64,000 nucleotides of DNA from Hippopus hippopus (GCA_946811185.2 OX328098.1:43339650-43403649), one strand, 5' to 3'. Counted from the stretch's first letter, positions 33,141 to 45,180 are shown. Numbers and translations are program-made. Notes: generated by a model not told the origin, from the sequence alone.

Positions 33141-33394
33141 TGAGCCATGTTCTGGCAAAAGGGGGCTTAATGCATCTCCGTAATCCATCATACAAAGCAA
33201 GCCATCACATACTTACGGATCCATAATAGCCACTTTTTTTAACAACTGACTTATTCATGAGGAAAACTGGTACTTGGACATACAGAAAATTGACCCATAG
33301 CGAAAAGTTTCGGCCCAGGTCAGCCTGCGCAGGCTGACCTGGGTCGATACTTTTCGCAGATGCATTAAGCCCCCTTTTCACAGAGCACGGTTCA
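33141..33394. mobile_element. M3 MITE with TA on both sides
   Basis: TGAGCCATGTTCTGGCAAAA and TTTTCACAGAGCACGGTTCA are the ends; TA precedes (33139-33140) and follows (33395-33396). The hairpin is AGGTCAGCCTGCGC and GCAGGCTGACCT. The flanking TA pair is the best evidence in the window for a TA target. Confidence 0.85.
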
Positions 33395-33666
33395 TATATT
33401 TTATATGTCTGTACGGAGAAAATTTAGACCCCAAATTAGGATGATTTACAGAGCAGTTAGGAATTTTCCATTTAGCCAGTTGCTTTATGCTATCCACAAC
33501 CCAAAAATATAACTTTTTCTATGATCATGTAGTTGGAAGCTTTCAAAATTAGCAAGTTAAAATGAGCTACTGCTTTTCAAAATCGATTATTTTCCTATCT
33601 CGTTTTCCATACCATTGGACACAGTCCCGTCCTGCAGGCTAAAGTGGTCCTGAATGTCAATCAGTA
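33395..33666. other. Unassigned spacer
   Basis: Nothing recognised. Confidence 0.4.
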
Positions 33667-33870
33667 TTAGCTATGCTCTATGAAGAGGGGGTTAATAACA
33701 TCTGCAAAAAGTATCTACCCAGGTCAGCCTGCGCTATTGGTCTGCATGTCAAAGGACATTCTACCTCCATTTCCAATCGATTGTTAGACAAAATGGATTT
33801 TATGGATCCATAATTATTTGATGACTTGCTTGGTATAATGTATCATGGAGATGCCAGAACGCAGCTCATT
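33667..33870. mobile_element. M3 MITE, hairpin half lost
   Basis: TTAGCTATGCTCTATGAAGA at the left, CCCAGGTCAGCCTGCGC as a lone hairpin arm, GGATTTTATGGATCCATAAT in the body and AACGCAGCTCATT at the right. The second hairpin arm is deleted. Confidence 0.7.
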
Positions 33871-36254
33871 TGTTTTATATTCTTATTATTTCTTTGACAA
33901 TGAATTACATGATTTACCGAGTGTCACTCCCTTCCATTGCATTACCAGATATGCGTTTTTCTATGTAGAGTTATATCTCTAATTACCCGTCTGTCAAAAT
34001 GTCACTAGTATAGGAATGACTAAATGACAGGTAGCACTCCTTACTTTGATATGTTGCATGTAACCTTGAAATCAGGATTATCGTCATTACGTAGAACATG
34101 TTATTGCTGTCATCATCAAGCTAGCTTGGCATTACACTAAATTAGAACTAGATAAAAATCGGGAAATCTGGCGTTTACAGTAGAATTCTGGACTCTAAGT
34201 CAGCAACAGTTTGCAGTTGCAGTTTGCAGTTATTGAGTGATTATTGAAGTTGCAGTAAACTAAGTTAAGCTTGATGAAAAACTTGCATGTCGTTCAGCTA
34301 ATTCAGAATACACCGAAATGGGAGCTAGGGCATCAACCTTCCAAGGTCATGCTTACAAGATGGTAAGCGCAAAACATAAGGACTTGAATAACGCTAATAA
34401 AGGTCTAGACATGAAGTATCATTGCTTGGCTTCAGTGCCATACGCTGATAAATTTGCTATATGAAAATGATTTAGGTGTAAATAATATTGTCCTTGAGAT
34501 ACACAGGAAACTTCATATTCAGAGCCAAGGGCTCTGACGATTAAATGTTGTGTTGGTCTTCCGGTTCCGAAAGTATCGGCTGAAAAACAACTGAAAAACA
34601 GGAAAGCTTGTCATTCTTAGTACTAATGTGTTCTCATGTTTTTGAATTTCGAAACAAGGAGAATGTCATGCAATGCTTTTGTATTTCAGCATGTTTTCTA
34701 CACCATGGAAAGTTGTAGAATGTGTAGTGTTGTCTGAATCATTTGTGCCGTGGGTTGACCGTGGCCGAAATGATACGTCGAGGACCTACTTTCAGACTGA
34801 TAATGCCATTAAATTAGCCATTAAGACACCGTTGCTGTCCTAAAAGCGTGAATTATGTTCACCTATTTCATTTAATAGATTAGCCCAAAACGTTAAAAAA
34901 TGAAGAGAAGCAACGTCAGATAATTATGTTGTGCATGTATTAGATATCCTCTGAAACTATTATATTCATCTCATTAAAGTATTACTCACAATAAGTAAGA
35001 CATTTTAGAAGTAAAGAATTCATGATGCGATATCAGTTGCAGCAATACAAATCACCAACCTGAGTGACTAATGTTACGAGACAAGCGTAACTACAAAGAA
35101 AACCAGCAACAAGCCTTTCACAATTAACAATATTTATTAATGAATAAAGACAAAATATACAACAAGAGTTAAAGGTGGGTATTTAGATTTTTCACATCTC
35201 ACCAAATTAAAAAATATATATATCACTGAAATTTATATGAAAAAACAATACGAATCATCAATAATTAAGAATGATAAAATTACAAAAAAAAAAAATTTGA
35301 TAGTGTTCCCTTAAAAGGCTACGTAGCCTCTTAAGGTATTTTTAGATTTCGCGCCAGAAATAAAAAAAAACATTGTGGGAATGTCAAGTGACTGGCACGT
35401 GACTAATGACGTTTAAATTCCATAACAACAAACGTAATTATTTTCCATAATGTCGTCTTCGGACGCTATGTTTGAAGCTTTGTCTGTGTATTTCCGGTAT
35501 GTAAATGAGCGAGTTGCTCATGTAAAAATAGAACGTGTTTCCCGTCGGTGTCGACCTGGGCCGTAGTAAATCTCTAATTTCTCTTCTTGTCGGATGGGTT
35601 TCGACTACTGGGATTTTATGAATGAAAATTAAAAGGCTTTGGGAGTATAAGGATGATTTTTTTGTATTTTTGTAAAATTTTCGTCCCAAAATCTGAAGGG
35701 CCAACTTTAAGTTTGAATGAAATTTTGACAATTCTTAATCTTAGAACAAGAAATAGAATAAGTCCCTCAAAATTAAGAATTAAGTTTAGACTACAAAAAG
35801 TATGGAATTTCTGGTTCCTAAAACCTAAATTAACAATAGTTTTAACTTGCAAATAGATATGAGCAACCTGTTTGAAAATTAAGCAATTCTAACTTACAGT
35901 TCTATATCCCAAGTTAAATCCAACACTTTTCACTAATTCTGTATCCTCAAAGCCACAAGTCTAACTTCAAACTCAAAATCACCAAGTAAGTCTCTCCTAC
36001 TTATACTAGCTTGGAAAATTCTAGATTAGTCTTTTCTAGAAAGATGACGACAAGCTACTTATAGAAATGGATTGATAAACAACTTGTTTACTAACAATCC
36101 TGTTTCTAAAAATAACCACAATGAAAAACCAATGAATGTTCTTTATGTATCTAGAATATTCTGAAATCAGGTCACTGTATATCCTATCTACATAACACTA
36201 TGTTTGGGTTTGAAATCCATGAAAGCATATCAGTTGTGATTTCAATAAAAATAT
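33871..36254. other. No gene recognised
   Basis: 2.4 kb with no accepted gene. TTTGCAGTTGCAGTTTGCAG (34210) is a tiny direct repeat. AGGCTACGTAGCCT (35316-35329) is a perfect 14-base palindrome. Overlapping frames on both strands at 35438-35856 (up to 97 codons) mirror each other and have no recognised motif. Confidence 0.4.
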
Positions 36255-36600
36255 ATGAGCCATGCTCTGTGAAAAGGGCGCTTAATGCATCTCCTCGTAT
36301 CATAGCAAATTGATATCATTCTGCAGTTAAAGGAACGTTGATATCACCCCAAGAACGCACGATAGATGTCCTTAACGTTATTATATACCTCTCTTGTACA
36401 AAGGATTTTTATTATACTGCAAAGAAATTTCTCGCGATCTGATTGGATAATATGCCCCGTACATACAAGTCATGTACACTGGCAAAATTCACGTAAAAGC
36501 AGTTTCCCTTTTGGGAGCCCCGTATACCTGACTACACTTTCAACACAACATCCAAAATGGTGGCGTCGACCGATACGAGCCGCCCACAAGACAAACATAC
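36255..36600. repeat. M3 end and a repeat shared with 40.2-43.2 kb
   Basis: 36255-36300 is one M3 end (TGAGCCATGCTCTGTGAAAA, preceded by TA). 36430-36570 carries ATCTGATTGGATAATATGCC, CAAGTCATGTACACTGGCAA, CGTAAAAGCAGTTTCCC and CATCCAAAATGGTGGCGTCG, which recur near 40455-40515 and 40715-40855. I call that repeat RX. Function unknown. Confidence 0.65.
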
Positions 36601-37776
36601 AGAGTAGCCTGCACCGTATTATTTCTAGTTTCCCTTGATGGTTGTCACTAAAGCGAAAAGAATGTATTATTATCATTGGAAATAAATGAACATAGGTACA
36701 TATATTATCGTTTGTTGTCATTCTAAAACAAACACTGGGTTAAAACGAGCCATCCCTTCGTCAGGTAAGGAAATTGAGAAGTGTCGAAACTCATTCATTG
36801 TAACGTTAAAAGGATAACCAAATTGTCGTCTTTGGTAACTAATGGTCTTTTACTTTTTGACAACAAATCATTAAAATGCATAGTTACTTACCTTGAAGTT
36901 GTTTAAATCCATGTTTGAACAAGTTGGCTTCTTTACAAAAGAAGCCAGGAGAGGTCAGCATCAATGTTTTCAAATAGTTATTGGCTTTTAATGTCAATAT
37001 ATTTTGGTGCATGTAAACAAACAAGTCAAAAAGCCGCCGCATAGAAACCTCATATGCTTGACATGACGGTCATTTGACCTTCTTGCCGCGATTTCAAGTC
37101 GCATGGTCTTGTCCAGCGGTCTTCTTTCTCCTTTTTTAACGAAATTCTTCTTATTTTTTCTTCTGCTTAGATTTATTTATTTAATAAAAAATTACAGTTA
37201 TTTGAGAGGTCATTTGCAGCCATGGCAAATTAATATACCAAATCTTTTCTGAAATTCGTCATATAAAAATAAACCACGTCTATTTCCTGTTTCGATTTTT
37301 TGATTTCGCTTTATTTACAAAACCATGACGAAACAGACTGTGTATCGGAACAATTTCGCAAGAAAAATGGATTTAGACAGGAAATTCTGTGACAGTCTGC
37401 CTTTTAAACTCACCACTGTTGGAGAGGTCTGATGACCTCTCCAATAATATGTAAATAGGCAAAGCCTAGAAACGGGCGAAAGAGACTTTTTTCTCAGAAA
37501 TATTCGAACATAATCGGTTCAATAACTAATCGGTGTAGATATGTTTATTTGACACATCCCAGCAAATTTTTGATGGCAGTAGATATCTGCAGACAACAAA
37601 TTCGAAAGTGATACAAATAAAACAAAAGTCCTGAACAGGGTAGCATTTTACCAGCATTTCATCCTTTTCTCGCAATGTTCTCAGAATCCTTCTCCTTCAG
37701 GGTCGTTTGAACTCGGGATTGTGTATTAAAGGGTTAACTTGTGAAGAAATTTAGCCCCAAATTATCAGGGGTCGCT
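36601..37776. other. No gene; half an M2 near 37590-37735
   Basis: Unassigned except for GCATTTTACCAGCATTTCAT and GGGTCGTTTGAACTCGGGAT near 37642-37720, the right half of M2. AGAGGTCATTTGCAGCC and GAGAGGTCTGATGACCTCTC (37419-37440, a perfect short palindrome GAGAGGTC/GACCTCTC) are also seen. Confidence 0.45.
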
Positions 37777-38008
37777 AATTAGAATCCCAGCTGGGCTAGC
37801 TTTTTTCCGAGGATTGATGATAATCATTGCGACAGAATTCATCCACCTGTCACCGCTAATCATTATTTGGGTAAATGTAAGGTGGGAAAGCAGCCAGTGG
37901 CCTGGAAAGAAGTTATTGTAATCCTGATTAAAGGCACCCCAGGAAGCAAGGATAGGTGCACTGGCTGCCACGATATAACTTAAATAATGTTGAAAGTGGC
38001 GTTAACAC
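37777..38008 (+). mobile_element. tRNA-derived SINE, head eroded
   Basis: TTTTTTCCGAGGATTGATGA, GGTGGGAAAGCAGCCAGTGG, GATAGGTGCACTGGCTGCCA and the tail GGCGTTAACACCAAACAAAC give the SINE body and 3' end in order. The A-box region is not recognisable; TAGAATCCCAGCTGGGC may be the B-box side. Confidence 0.75.
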
Positions 38009-38469
38009 CAAACAAACATACAAATACCCATATTCATTATGGCTCTGTGTACATTAGGAAATAGATCTATATTATTTCTGATCATTTTCATTTCGCTACG
38101 TAGGGATGTAGAAATCTATCCGCAAATAAGGGAGCATACATCTACCTCTAAACGTTGTACATGCATAGATCTACAAGAAATATCGTTAGCATATGTACAC
38201 GGCATCATTTTCAGGCACTTGAATATGAATATTGTCAAAACGTTTTGGGGATTCAATATGAAGAGAAATGATGAAAAGTAAAATTGCAAGAAATTGTCTC
38301 TTTTTCCTGCTTTGCACATCAATGAAAAGCAACGATTCGAATTATAGATCTAGATATATTTTTCAAGATTAGATGCTAATCAAAACCATGTTTGGAAAAG
38401 GAGAAGTTCCTCCTAAAATTACAAGTGTCTGAAAATAAAGTCAGGCAGGCAACCAGTTCCTTATGGGTT
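38009..38469. other. No gene recognised
   Basis: The 80- and 68-codon frames at 38039-38322 overlap on opposite strands and carry no recognisable motif. Confidence 0.45.
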
Positions 38470-38850
38470 ATAAGGGTCAAAACCAGGTAAATGGCAGGTC
38501 AAAAGCCAGCACAATCAGCTCCGTGGAAAAAAAGTAAAAAAGTAAGAGAATGCTTACATGCTCACCAGGTACTGCCAAATAGTACCTTCATTTTCCTTTC
38601 CCTGACCAGCTGATTGATCGAATTTGCGTTTATTTATCGTCGCCACCCATCCTAAGTTATGCCTGGTTCTTTAATGTGCTCGGTGTATAGCACCGTCACA
38701 CGGGACCTCAGTTAACGTCTCATTCGAAAGAATTTTAGATGGCCAGCCATGGGAATCGAACCCACACCCTCAAGTGACCTGAAACATCACCTTCACCATT
38801 CCTACGCTCCACCCTGACCAGCTCAGAGAGTGGCGGCCTATATATAGGCT
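38470..38850 (-). mobile_element. SINE of a second type, minus strand
   Basis: Read on the minus strand: GGTGGAGCGTAGGAATGGTG as a possible A-box region, then GTGTGGGTTCGATTCCCATG, a clean B-box, then the body GGTCCCGTGTGACGGTGCTA, TTAAAGAACCAGGCATAACT and GGATGGGTGGCGACGATAAA. The body differs from the SINEs at 13603 and 39180, so this is another family. Not a tRNA gene: no cloverleaf. Confidence 0.7.
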
Positions 38851-39179
38851 ACAGTGCTCCTTCCATTGAGGTCCAGGATGTACATTCAGCATCAGCTCCC
38901 TTCGCACCTCTGATGATGTAAGAATATGTGTATACATTGTTTTTTTCTAGCTCTGCTTACCAGCTGTAAGAGTGTATAAGGATTTTGCTTGTCAACCTCT
39001 GAATAGGCCTATACTTACTTAATACGATAAACTCGGAGTGGATCTAGATCAACATAATCTTGACAACTTGGATTATTTCTTAAATCTAGTAAGCTGCATA
39101 TGTTGATACTAATATTTTTTTTTAACCTTCTTATCCATCTATATATCTTTATACCCATCTATCTATCCATTATTCTTCT
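38851..39179. other. No gene recognised
   Basis: Unassigned. A short CTATC/CATC-rich stretch lies at 39130-39170. Confidence 0.45.
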
Positions 39180-39435
39180 CTCGGTAGCTCAGTCGGTAGC
39201 GTACAGGACTTGAGAACAGGGGCGCGTCAAATTTCTTCCCGAGGATTGATGATATTCACTACGACAGGATTCATTCCTCTCTCACTGCTAACCATTGTTT
39301 CGAAGCCAGTGGCTTGGAGAGAATATTGTGAGAAGTACTGGTAAAAAAAAAAAAACTCCAGGAAAGCATGGATAGGTGCACTGACCGCCCCAATATAACT
39401 GCGATAATGTTTAAAACTTCGTTACCATACAATTA
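39180..39435 (+). mobile_element. tRNA-derived SINE, near full length
   Basis: CTCGGTAGCTCAGTCGGTAG is the A-box head. The B-box side is altered (AGGGGCGCGTCAAATTTC). The body runs TTCCCGAGGATTGATGATAT, GAAGCCAGTGGCTTGGAGAG and GGATAGGTGCACTGACCGCC. The tail is AAACTTCGTTACCATAC. An A-run (39342-39354) sits mid-body. Confidence 0.8.
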
Positions 39436-40214
39436 ATCTTCTTCTCTCTTATGAAAATCATACATCCACCCATCCATCCATTAACCCAATAAACGACCTA
39501 ACCAACCCAAAACAATGCGACAAGCACTCTTCCTATCTGTGTTGTCCCAAATCCCCTGAAATATCTTTATCCAATCCTCTACGTGTATGTAGTACCCAAC
39601 TATCTATCCCTAGTCCTCTTGTCAGCTTTCTCAAAATCAACAATATTTACAATACTGTTCTTCTTAAATGACAATTGGAGAAGTAATTTTTTCATTAGCC
39701 TTGTGAACAAAGTGTTAAAAGACACAAAGCGTAGGTAGGGGTGTTGAAGAAACCAAAACGAACACGAAATAAGGCGAGCTGCAAAAGGACGAACGGGATC
39801 AAGGCCGACATCAGAAAATGACGTCAAAGCAAGAATATCGCACTGCGTAGTTCATACGTCATTGAAACTAACAATATTGATATTTTTCCCAATATTTTTG
39901 TTATGATACGCGAACAAAGGGAAAATGTTATAGATAGATTACATTTGAAGAAATTTTAACAAAAAATAATTAAATTTAATCTTGTGGATTTAGTCTGACT
40001 GTGTTGAATTCTTCTTGTAATAAACCAACCTTCTGGTTGTCAAGGAAGTTGAAGTACGGATAAAGTCTAGTGCAACTTTTTATCCATATGGAGAAATTCA
40101 AAATGGCCGAAAAATTGTTCTTCAGGGTTGAGATATCACTAAATACGTGTAACCTATAGGCGGTCTTTCGCCCGTAAAAATATGACGAATTTCTATCGCA
40201 GTGACATCATCAAG
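39436..40214. other. No gene recognised
   Basis: Unassigned; small CCATC-type simple sequence near 39465-39482. The 75-codon minus-strand frame (39600-39827) has no recognised motif. Confidence 0.45.
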
Positions 40215-40863
40215 TTCATTCACCAAACTGCACGTTTTTTACCAAGGTTTCAGTGACGTCAGTTATCAGTGACGTCAGTTTTCATTGAATTGGGGCACTC
40301 AGAAGGGGAATTCTATGTCGTCAGCGTACTCAATTCATGAGTACATAAACGGGGAAATTTCGCTGAATACACACTGGGATGGTAAAACTTTGCAGTATAA
40401 TAAATTTGGTATACGGTCAGGTGGCCGGGGACTTGGAAACTTGTTCACTGCTGTGGCAAATCATGTCGCCCCGTACATACAAGTCATGTACACTGGCAAA
40501 ATTTACGTAAAAGCAGTATAATAAATATAGTAATAAATATAATAAATTTGGTGTACGTCAGGTGGCCGGGGACTTGGAAAGTTGTTCACGGCTCTGGCGA
40601 ATCATGTCGTCACCTCGCATTCGGCTCGGGGCGACATGATTTGCCACAGCCGTGAACAAGTTTTCAAGTCCCCTACCACATGACCGTACAACTAATATTA
40701 TTATACTGCAAAGAAATTTCTCGTGATCTGATTGGATAATATGCCCCGAACATATATATCATGTCCACTGGCAAAACCAACGTAAAAGCAGTTTCCCTTT
40801 CGGGAGCCCCGTATACATGACTATTCTATCAACACAACATCCAAAATGGTGGCATCGATCAAG
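40215..40863. repeat. RX repeat with foldback, left of the LINE
   Basis: Contains CAAACTGCACGTTTTTTACC, a doubled TGACGTCA (40254 and 40270), GGGGCACTCAGAAGGGGAA, CAGGTGGCCGGGGACTTGGA, and a foldback: GGGGACTTGGAAAGTTGTTC (about 40567) facing GAACAAGTTTTCAAGTCCCC (about 40653). The same modules recur at 42783-43160. The 78-codon frame at 40285-40521 is repeat sequence shared in pieces with 42840-43040 and not an accepted gene. Confidence 0.7.
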
Positions 40864-41905
40864 ATTAACATCAAGACCTAATAAATGCTATCAACTAGTA
40901 TATGACATGATGGACGTACGAAAAATAATAAACTTAGGAAAAGCTTATTCCGAACTCATCTCTAAAGTAATAAAAAACGATTTCTGGAGAGACGTACTTA
41001 AATCATACATAGAATATATGACAAAAATTAAAATTGACTCTTGGGACTTGATATTAAATATGCCTTTGCTTTACAACGAAAATTTTACAATAGACTCAAA
41101 AGTCATCTTTGTCAAAGATTTATACGATAGAGGATATAGAAATGTCCGAGATTTAATGGATAACAATGGGAAATTCATTGGCTTAAAGTCTATAGAGACG
41201 ATTTTAGGTAAAAAAATTAACTATCTTAGGTATTATGGTCTGATAAACACTATCCAAAATTTCTCAAGAAAGGTTGATACTAATAACGATGAAAATTTGA
41301 TTTTAAACTATGCCAATCCCTGTATTAATAGCTATTTAAATGAAATTTTGATAAATAAAAAACCTAACAAAACAATTTATAAAGCACTTATTGATGACAA
41401 TGAAATTCCTACTAGTCAAAAGAAATGGGAATCTTTGTTCCCTACTCAAAACGTTGATTGGAAAGACATTTATAATAATATTTTTAGAAATACAAACGAT
41501 TCGTATACCCAATGGATGCAAATAAAAATAGTTCATAGATTTTTCCACACTAACTCCCTATTGAACAAAATGAACATTGCCCCAAGTAACCTATGCTGTT
41601 TTTGCAATACTAGTGAAGAAAGTCTGCTTCATGTATTTTACGAATGTGAAAAGGTGAAAACCCTTTTTCAGTATTTAGAATCAAAAATAAGAGAAGTAGA
41701 CCCATCAAAACACAGACTTATAAATAGTGTCAACGTTCTAGTTGGTACATTCAATAATGATGACAAATTATACACACTCTTTCTGTATGTCAAAAGATAT
41801 GTCGCTTCTTGTAAATCTAAATCTAAAATCCCGACAGTTTATGGCCTTCAAAATAGTTTATATTTGGCTTGGACCATTTGCAAAGAAACAAAATCCTCAG
41901 TCTGA
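40817..41905 (+). pseudogene. LINE ORF2 C-terminal fragment (Tx1/L1-like)
   Basis: An open frame of 362 codons, the longest in the window. Its first 20 or so codons come from the flanking RX repeat; the LINE part starts near 40877. The protein matches what I know of the region after the reverse transcriptase in Tx1/L1-type LINEs: NPFWRDV-like DFWRDVLKSY (residues 55-64), RDLMDNNGKF (111-120), a WMQIKIVHRFFHTN block (233-246), and a C-terminal zinc-knuckle Cys-x2-Cys-x8-His-x4-Cys (C260, C263, H272, C277). Endonuclease and reverse transcriptase domains are absent, as expected for a 5'-truncated insertion. The frame has no stop or shift, which suggests a fairly young insertion. It cannot act on its own, and the ATG at 40817 is not an authentic start. 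Confidence 0.85.
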
Positions 41906-42759
41906 TTTAGAAAGAGGGTCAATTATAAGACATATTATTCAAAACCACTCTTGATATAAAATGCATTGATGCATATTCCATTTTCGCTATTATTTAATAA
42001 GTCATTCCTGTTTTCCTCCTTCTTTTATTTTTTCACCTTTTTTTCCTCCATAGCTTTGTAAAACTTTATTAGTCTCTGCTAATTATTCATTGATCCAGAT
42101 TCGGTGAACTAAACAGGCCGTTGTTTGACACTTTCCCCTTCTACTCTATTTAACACAATGGAAAAAAAAAAGAGTATAATAATAAGAAAAAAGGAAAAAC
42201 ATTATGGAAAGGGGAGATATTGCTCATAAAGATTAATTTCACACTTTTCCGCACTGTTTTTTTTTTTTTTTTTTTCCCATAAAATCAACAATTTACAATC
42301 ATATTTCAGCTAGCTCGGAATTGTCGTCTGCAGGTTCCTTCAGTTTCAGACTGTCTCAAAATAGTATGTCAAAGACAATTGTCAAATCACTCACAACCTA
42401 GGGCTGCACATAAGATTGAACCACATAACCTTATCTGGATCTCTGAATAGTTCATGTATTTGATTAACTTTTATCCTGCAAATTGTCATCATAGCGAACA
42501 GTGAAATCCAAAATTAGTCTACACATCAGTACACTCGAATCTTGATCTGCACTGTTCGCAAAGTCACAAATTTCGATATAGTACACTTTTATTCGCATTA
42601 GAAAAAAAAACTTCAAATAGAGAAAATAGACTGTTTTAGACTTTTAGTTAGCAAGATAAGATGAAACAAGATGATTGATGAAAATTGTAAGGATAGAGGG
42701 AAGATGGCCACGACCTCCCCTATCCAATATACGTGGCTAATAAAGTTTAAACAAAAAAA
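40877..42759 (+). mobile_element. 5'-truncated LINE insertion with 13-bp duplication
   Basis: ATTAACATCAAGA is found at 40864-40876 and again at 42760-42772, the second time directly after an A-rich tail (ACAAAAAAAA). This is the expected mark of target-primed reverse transcription. The ORF2 fragment ends at 41905 and the remaining 850 bp would be 3' UTR, with an internal A-run near 42161 and a T-run near 42259. A faint M1-like piece (CTTGATCTGCACTGTTCGC, 42541) lies in this part, so the 3' UTR itself may carry an insertion. Confidence 0.75.
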
Positions 42760-42782
42760 ATTAACATCAAGATTATGCGCCA

Positions 42783-43165
42783 AGCTGCACGTTTTAGCAC
42801 GCATTACCAAGGTTTCAGTGACGTCAGTTCCCAGTGACGTCAGTTTTCATTGAATTGGGGTACTCAGAAGGGAAATTCTACTTCGTCAGCGTACTCAATT
42901 TTTTAAACCAAAAAACAGGTAAAATTCGCTTAACAAACGTTGGAATGGTAAAACTTTGCAGTATAATAAATTCGTTGTACGGTCAGGTGGCAGGGGACTT
43001 GGAAACTTGTTCACGGCTGTGGTGAATCATGTCGCCCCGAGCCAAGTTGTTCACGGCTGTGGTGAATCATGTCGCCCCGAGCCGAAGGCTCGGGACGACA
43101 TGATTCACCACAGCCGTGAACAAGTTTCCAAGTCCCTTGCCACCTGACCGTACAACTAATAATGT
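42783..43165. repeat. RX repeat with foldback, right of the LINE
   Basis: Same order of modules as 40215-40690: CTGCACGTTTT, doubled TGACGTCA (42819 and 42835), GGGGTACTCAGAAGGG, then a foldback. The left arm, from TTGTACGGTCAGGTGGCAGG (42973), faces CCTTGCCACCTGACCGTACAA (ends 43155). Inside the left arm a 40-odd-base piece (GTTGTTCACGGCTGTGG to CGCCCCGAGCC) is doubled in tandem. Confidence 0.75.
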
Positions 43166-43526
43166 ACATGTATCATTTGTACCGAAACTTATATATGACT
43201 TCAAACAGTGAATGAAAGAACTTACGTAATCGGGACTCTATTATGGTCAAATTCTATATCATCATGTTACCAGGGAAGAGATCAAATACCATTATTCTCG
43301 CACGTAAAGTAGAAAACACACCGACAGCGTTGCAGTACGAACTTCAAACAGTGAATTTATGGCATTTGCTGGCAACAAATATTAGTACCATTTGTCTATG
43401 CTACAGACTTATACGCAGACGACTATTTATACAATCACTTCGAATGTATCGCTTGAAAAGTATTATCATTATATTAAAAAAAAAAATCTAAAATCAAATT
43501 TCTGCTAAATCTTGTGATTTTGTTGA
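43166..43526. other. No gene recognised
   Basis: The 82-codon frame at 43243-43491 has no recognisable motif and ends in a poly-Lys run from an A-tract. Confidence 0.45.
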
Positions 43527-43773
43527 ACTAACTCTTTACCTAACTCTTTACCAAACGACAAAATTTTAAACCAGTCGAAAATGAAAGCAATGGCAGACGA
43601 CGAAATAAATGAGGTTCAAAGGATGGAATTTTAGTCTTACAGAGTAGAAATCATCGTGGGAAAAGGAGAAAATGCTGGTTAGCAGAATTTTCTTCTTTTT
43701 CCACAATGCTTTCTTCTTCAAAAGCTTCTTCCTCGAGGTCATGAAAACTCGGGATTGTGTGGTAAAGGGTTGA
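43527..43773 (+). mobile_element. M2 MITE
   Basis: Begins with a doubled end, AACTCTTTACCTAACTCTTTACC, and finishes GTGTGGTAAAGGGTTGA. The foldback TGGGAAAAGGAGAAAATGCT, GGTTAGCAGAATTTTC and CTTTTTCCACAATG has several mismatches. Confidence 0.8.
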
Positions 43774-45180
43774 AATCCTCAATAAAGGCAAAACGAGATA
43801 GATTTACGGAAGTGGATCAAGGACGATAGTGTCAGTCTGAAGATGTCATAGAAAATTAAGACCCCTTACGTTTGCAATCAAATTAGCCCAGTTATCAAGT
43901 TGATTTCCCGGAGACCTATATATCAGACCTTTGTCAACAAAAGAAATAGAACGTTGACTGATTGCAAACGTCTGCTGAGTTTTCTGGATCCGATAAAATT
44001 CTAACCCTTTACCAAACAAGACGGTGTTTTAATGACAATGATAACGTTTTTTTTTTACAATAAAAAGGCCTCCTGTCCATAGTGTTAATGACATACATAT
44101 AAATATATAATACAGTATACATTAAGAAGCACGTGAACATTATAGTGCTACTTTGTTTAATTTGTCTTGCTTTTGCCTAGTAGTGGAAAGAAAGGATTCA
44201 AGATTAGACTGCACGTGTTGTGCACTGATTCTTATCTAATTCGCTCGGAGAAGTAAGTAAAGCCGGTCTTTGACACCCCAACGAGACTAGTGTTTTAATA
44301 TTTCTAGGTCCAAACCTGTACACAGACATTTTGGGCTTTAAGAATCTACAGGAGATGATGACTTTGAGGAAAAGGCTTCTGAGAGCATTGTTGGAAAAGG
44401 AGAAAATGCTGCTAACCGACAGGGTTTTGTTTGCCGTTAACATTATTTGTATCGTTAAGGCTGTTGGCGCAATATCGTTATAGAATAATCCCAAGTTGTT
44501 GCATCGATGTCGGAGTTACTTCCAAACAAATGCCCAAATTGCCAATGATGTACATCTTAGTTGAAAAGAATAATCAGTAACAGATAACGTTATACCTTTT
44601 TGTGTCACTTTGCAAAAAGTATTTGGAAATATTAGTGCAAAAGTTAAGTATTTTTATTGGAATCGCACATTAAGATAAACTTTTACCAAAGAACAACTCG
44701 TGTATCTTAACGACGTAGAAGAAAGAACCTTTTGAAAAACGTCGTTTGAAATGGAGAAACCGTTTAAAACCATCATTCTCTCTCTCCCCACCCACCCCCC
44801 CCCCCACCGTATTGTATTCTACCTTTTCAAGGACAAAACCCATCATGTAATCTACGTTAGATTTGTGCAGATGCTTTCCATTTGGAAAAGACCTAAAACT
44901 TAATCCTTCACCACATAATCTCGAGTTTTGACGACCTTAAGGATAAAGGATTTTGAAAACATTATGGGAAAAGGAGAAAATGCTGGTAATCAACATTCCC
45001 ACGATGTTTTTTACCCTTTCAGAGACAAATTCTACAATTTGAACCACATTTGATATATCGTTCGCAATTGCTTTGGATTTCGACAAGTCCAAAAATGTGT
45101 TAAAGGGTTAAGTCAGTGGTGTTGATTATCCCTAAATAACAAGGGTATTTTCAAAGTCACTTTCTGCAAATCTCTGTGAG
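43774..45180. other. No gene; decayed M2 and M1 pieces
   Basis: TTGTTGGAAAAGGAGAAAATG (44391), GGAAACCGTTTAAAACCATCATTC (44754) and TTATGGGAAAAGGAGAAAATG (44963, with ends near 44905 and 45110) are M2 remnants. GATTAGACTGCACGTGTTGT (44202) is an M1 arm. A C-rich run sits at 44788-44808. No gene recognised. Confidence 0.5.

Noticed and set aside
40285..40521. 78-codon frame with GGRGLGNLFTAVANHVAP
   Set aside because: The same DNA recurs broken in the RX copy at 42840-43040 and the frame is not conserved there.
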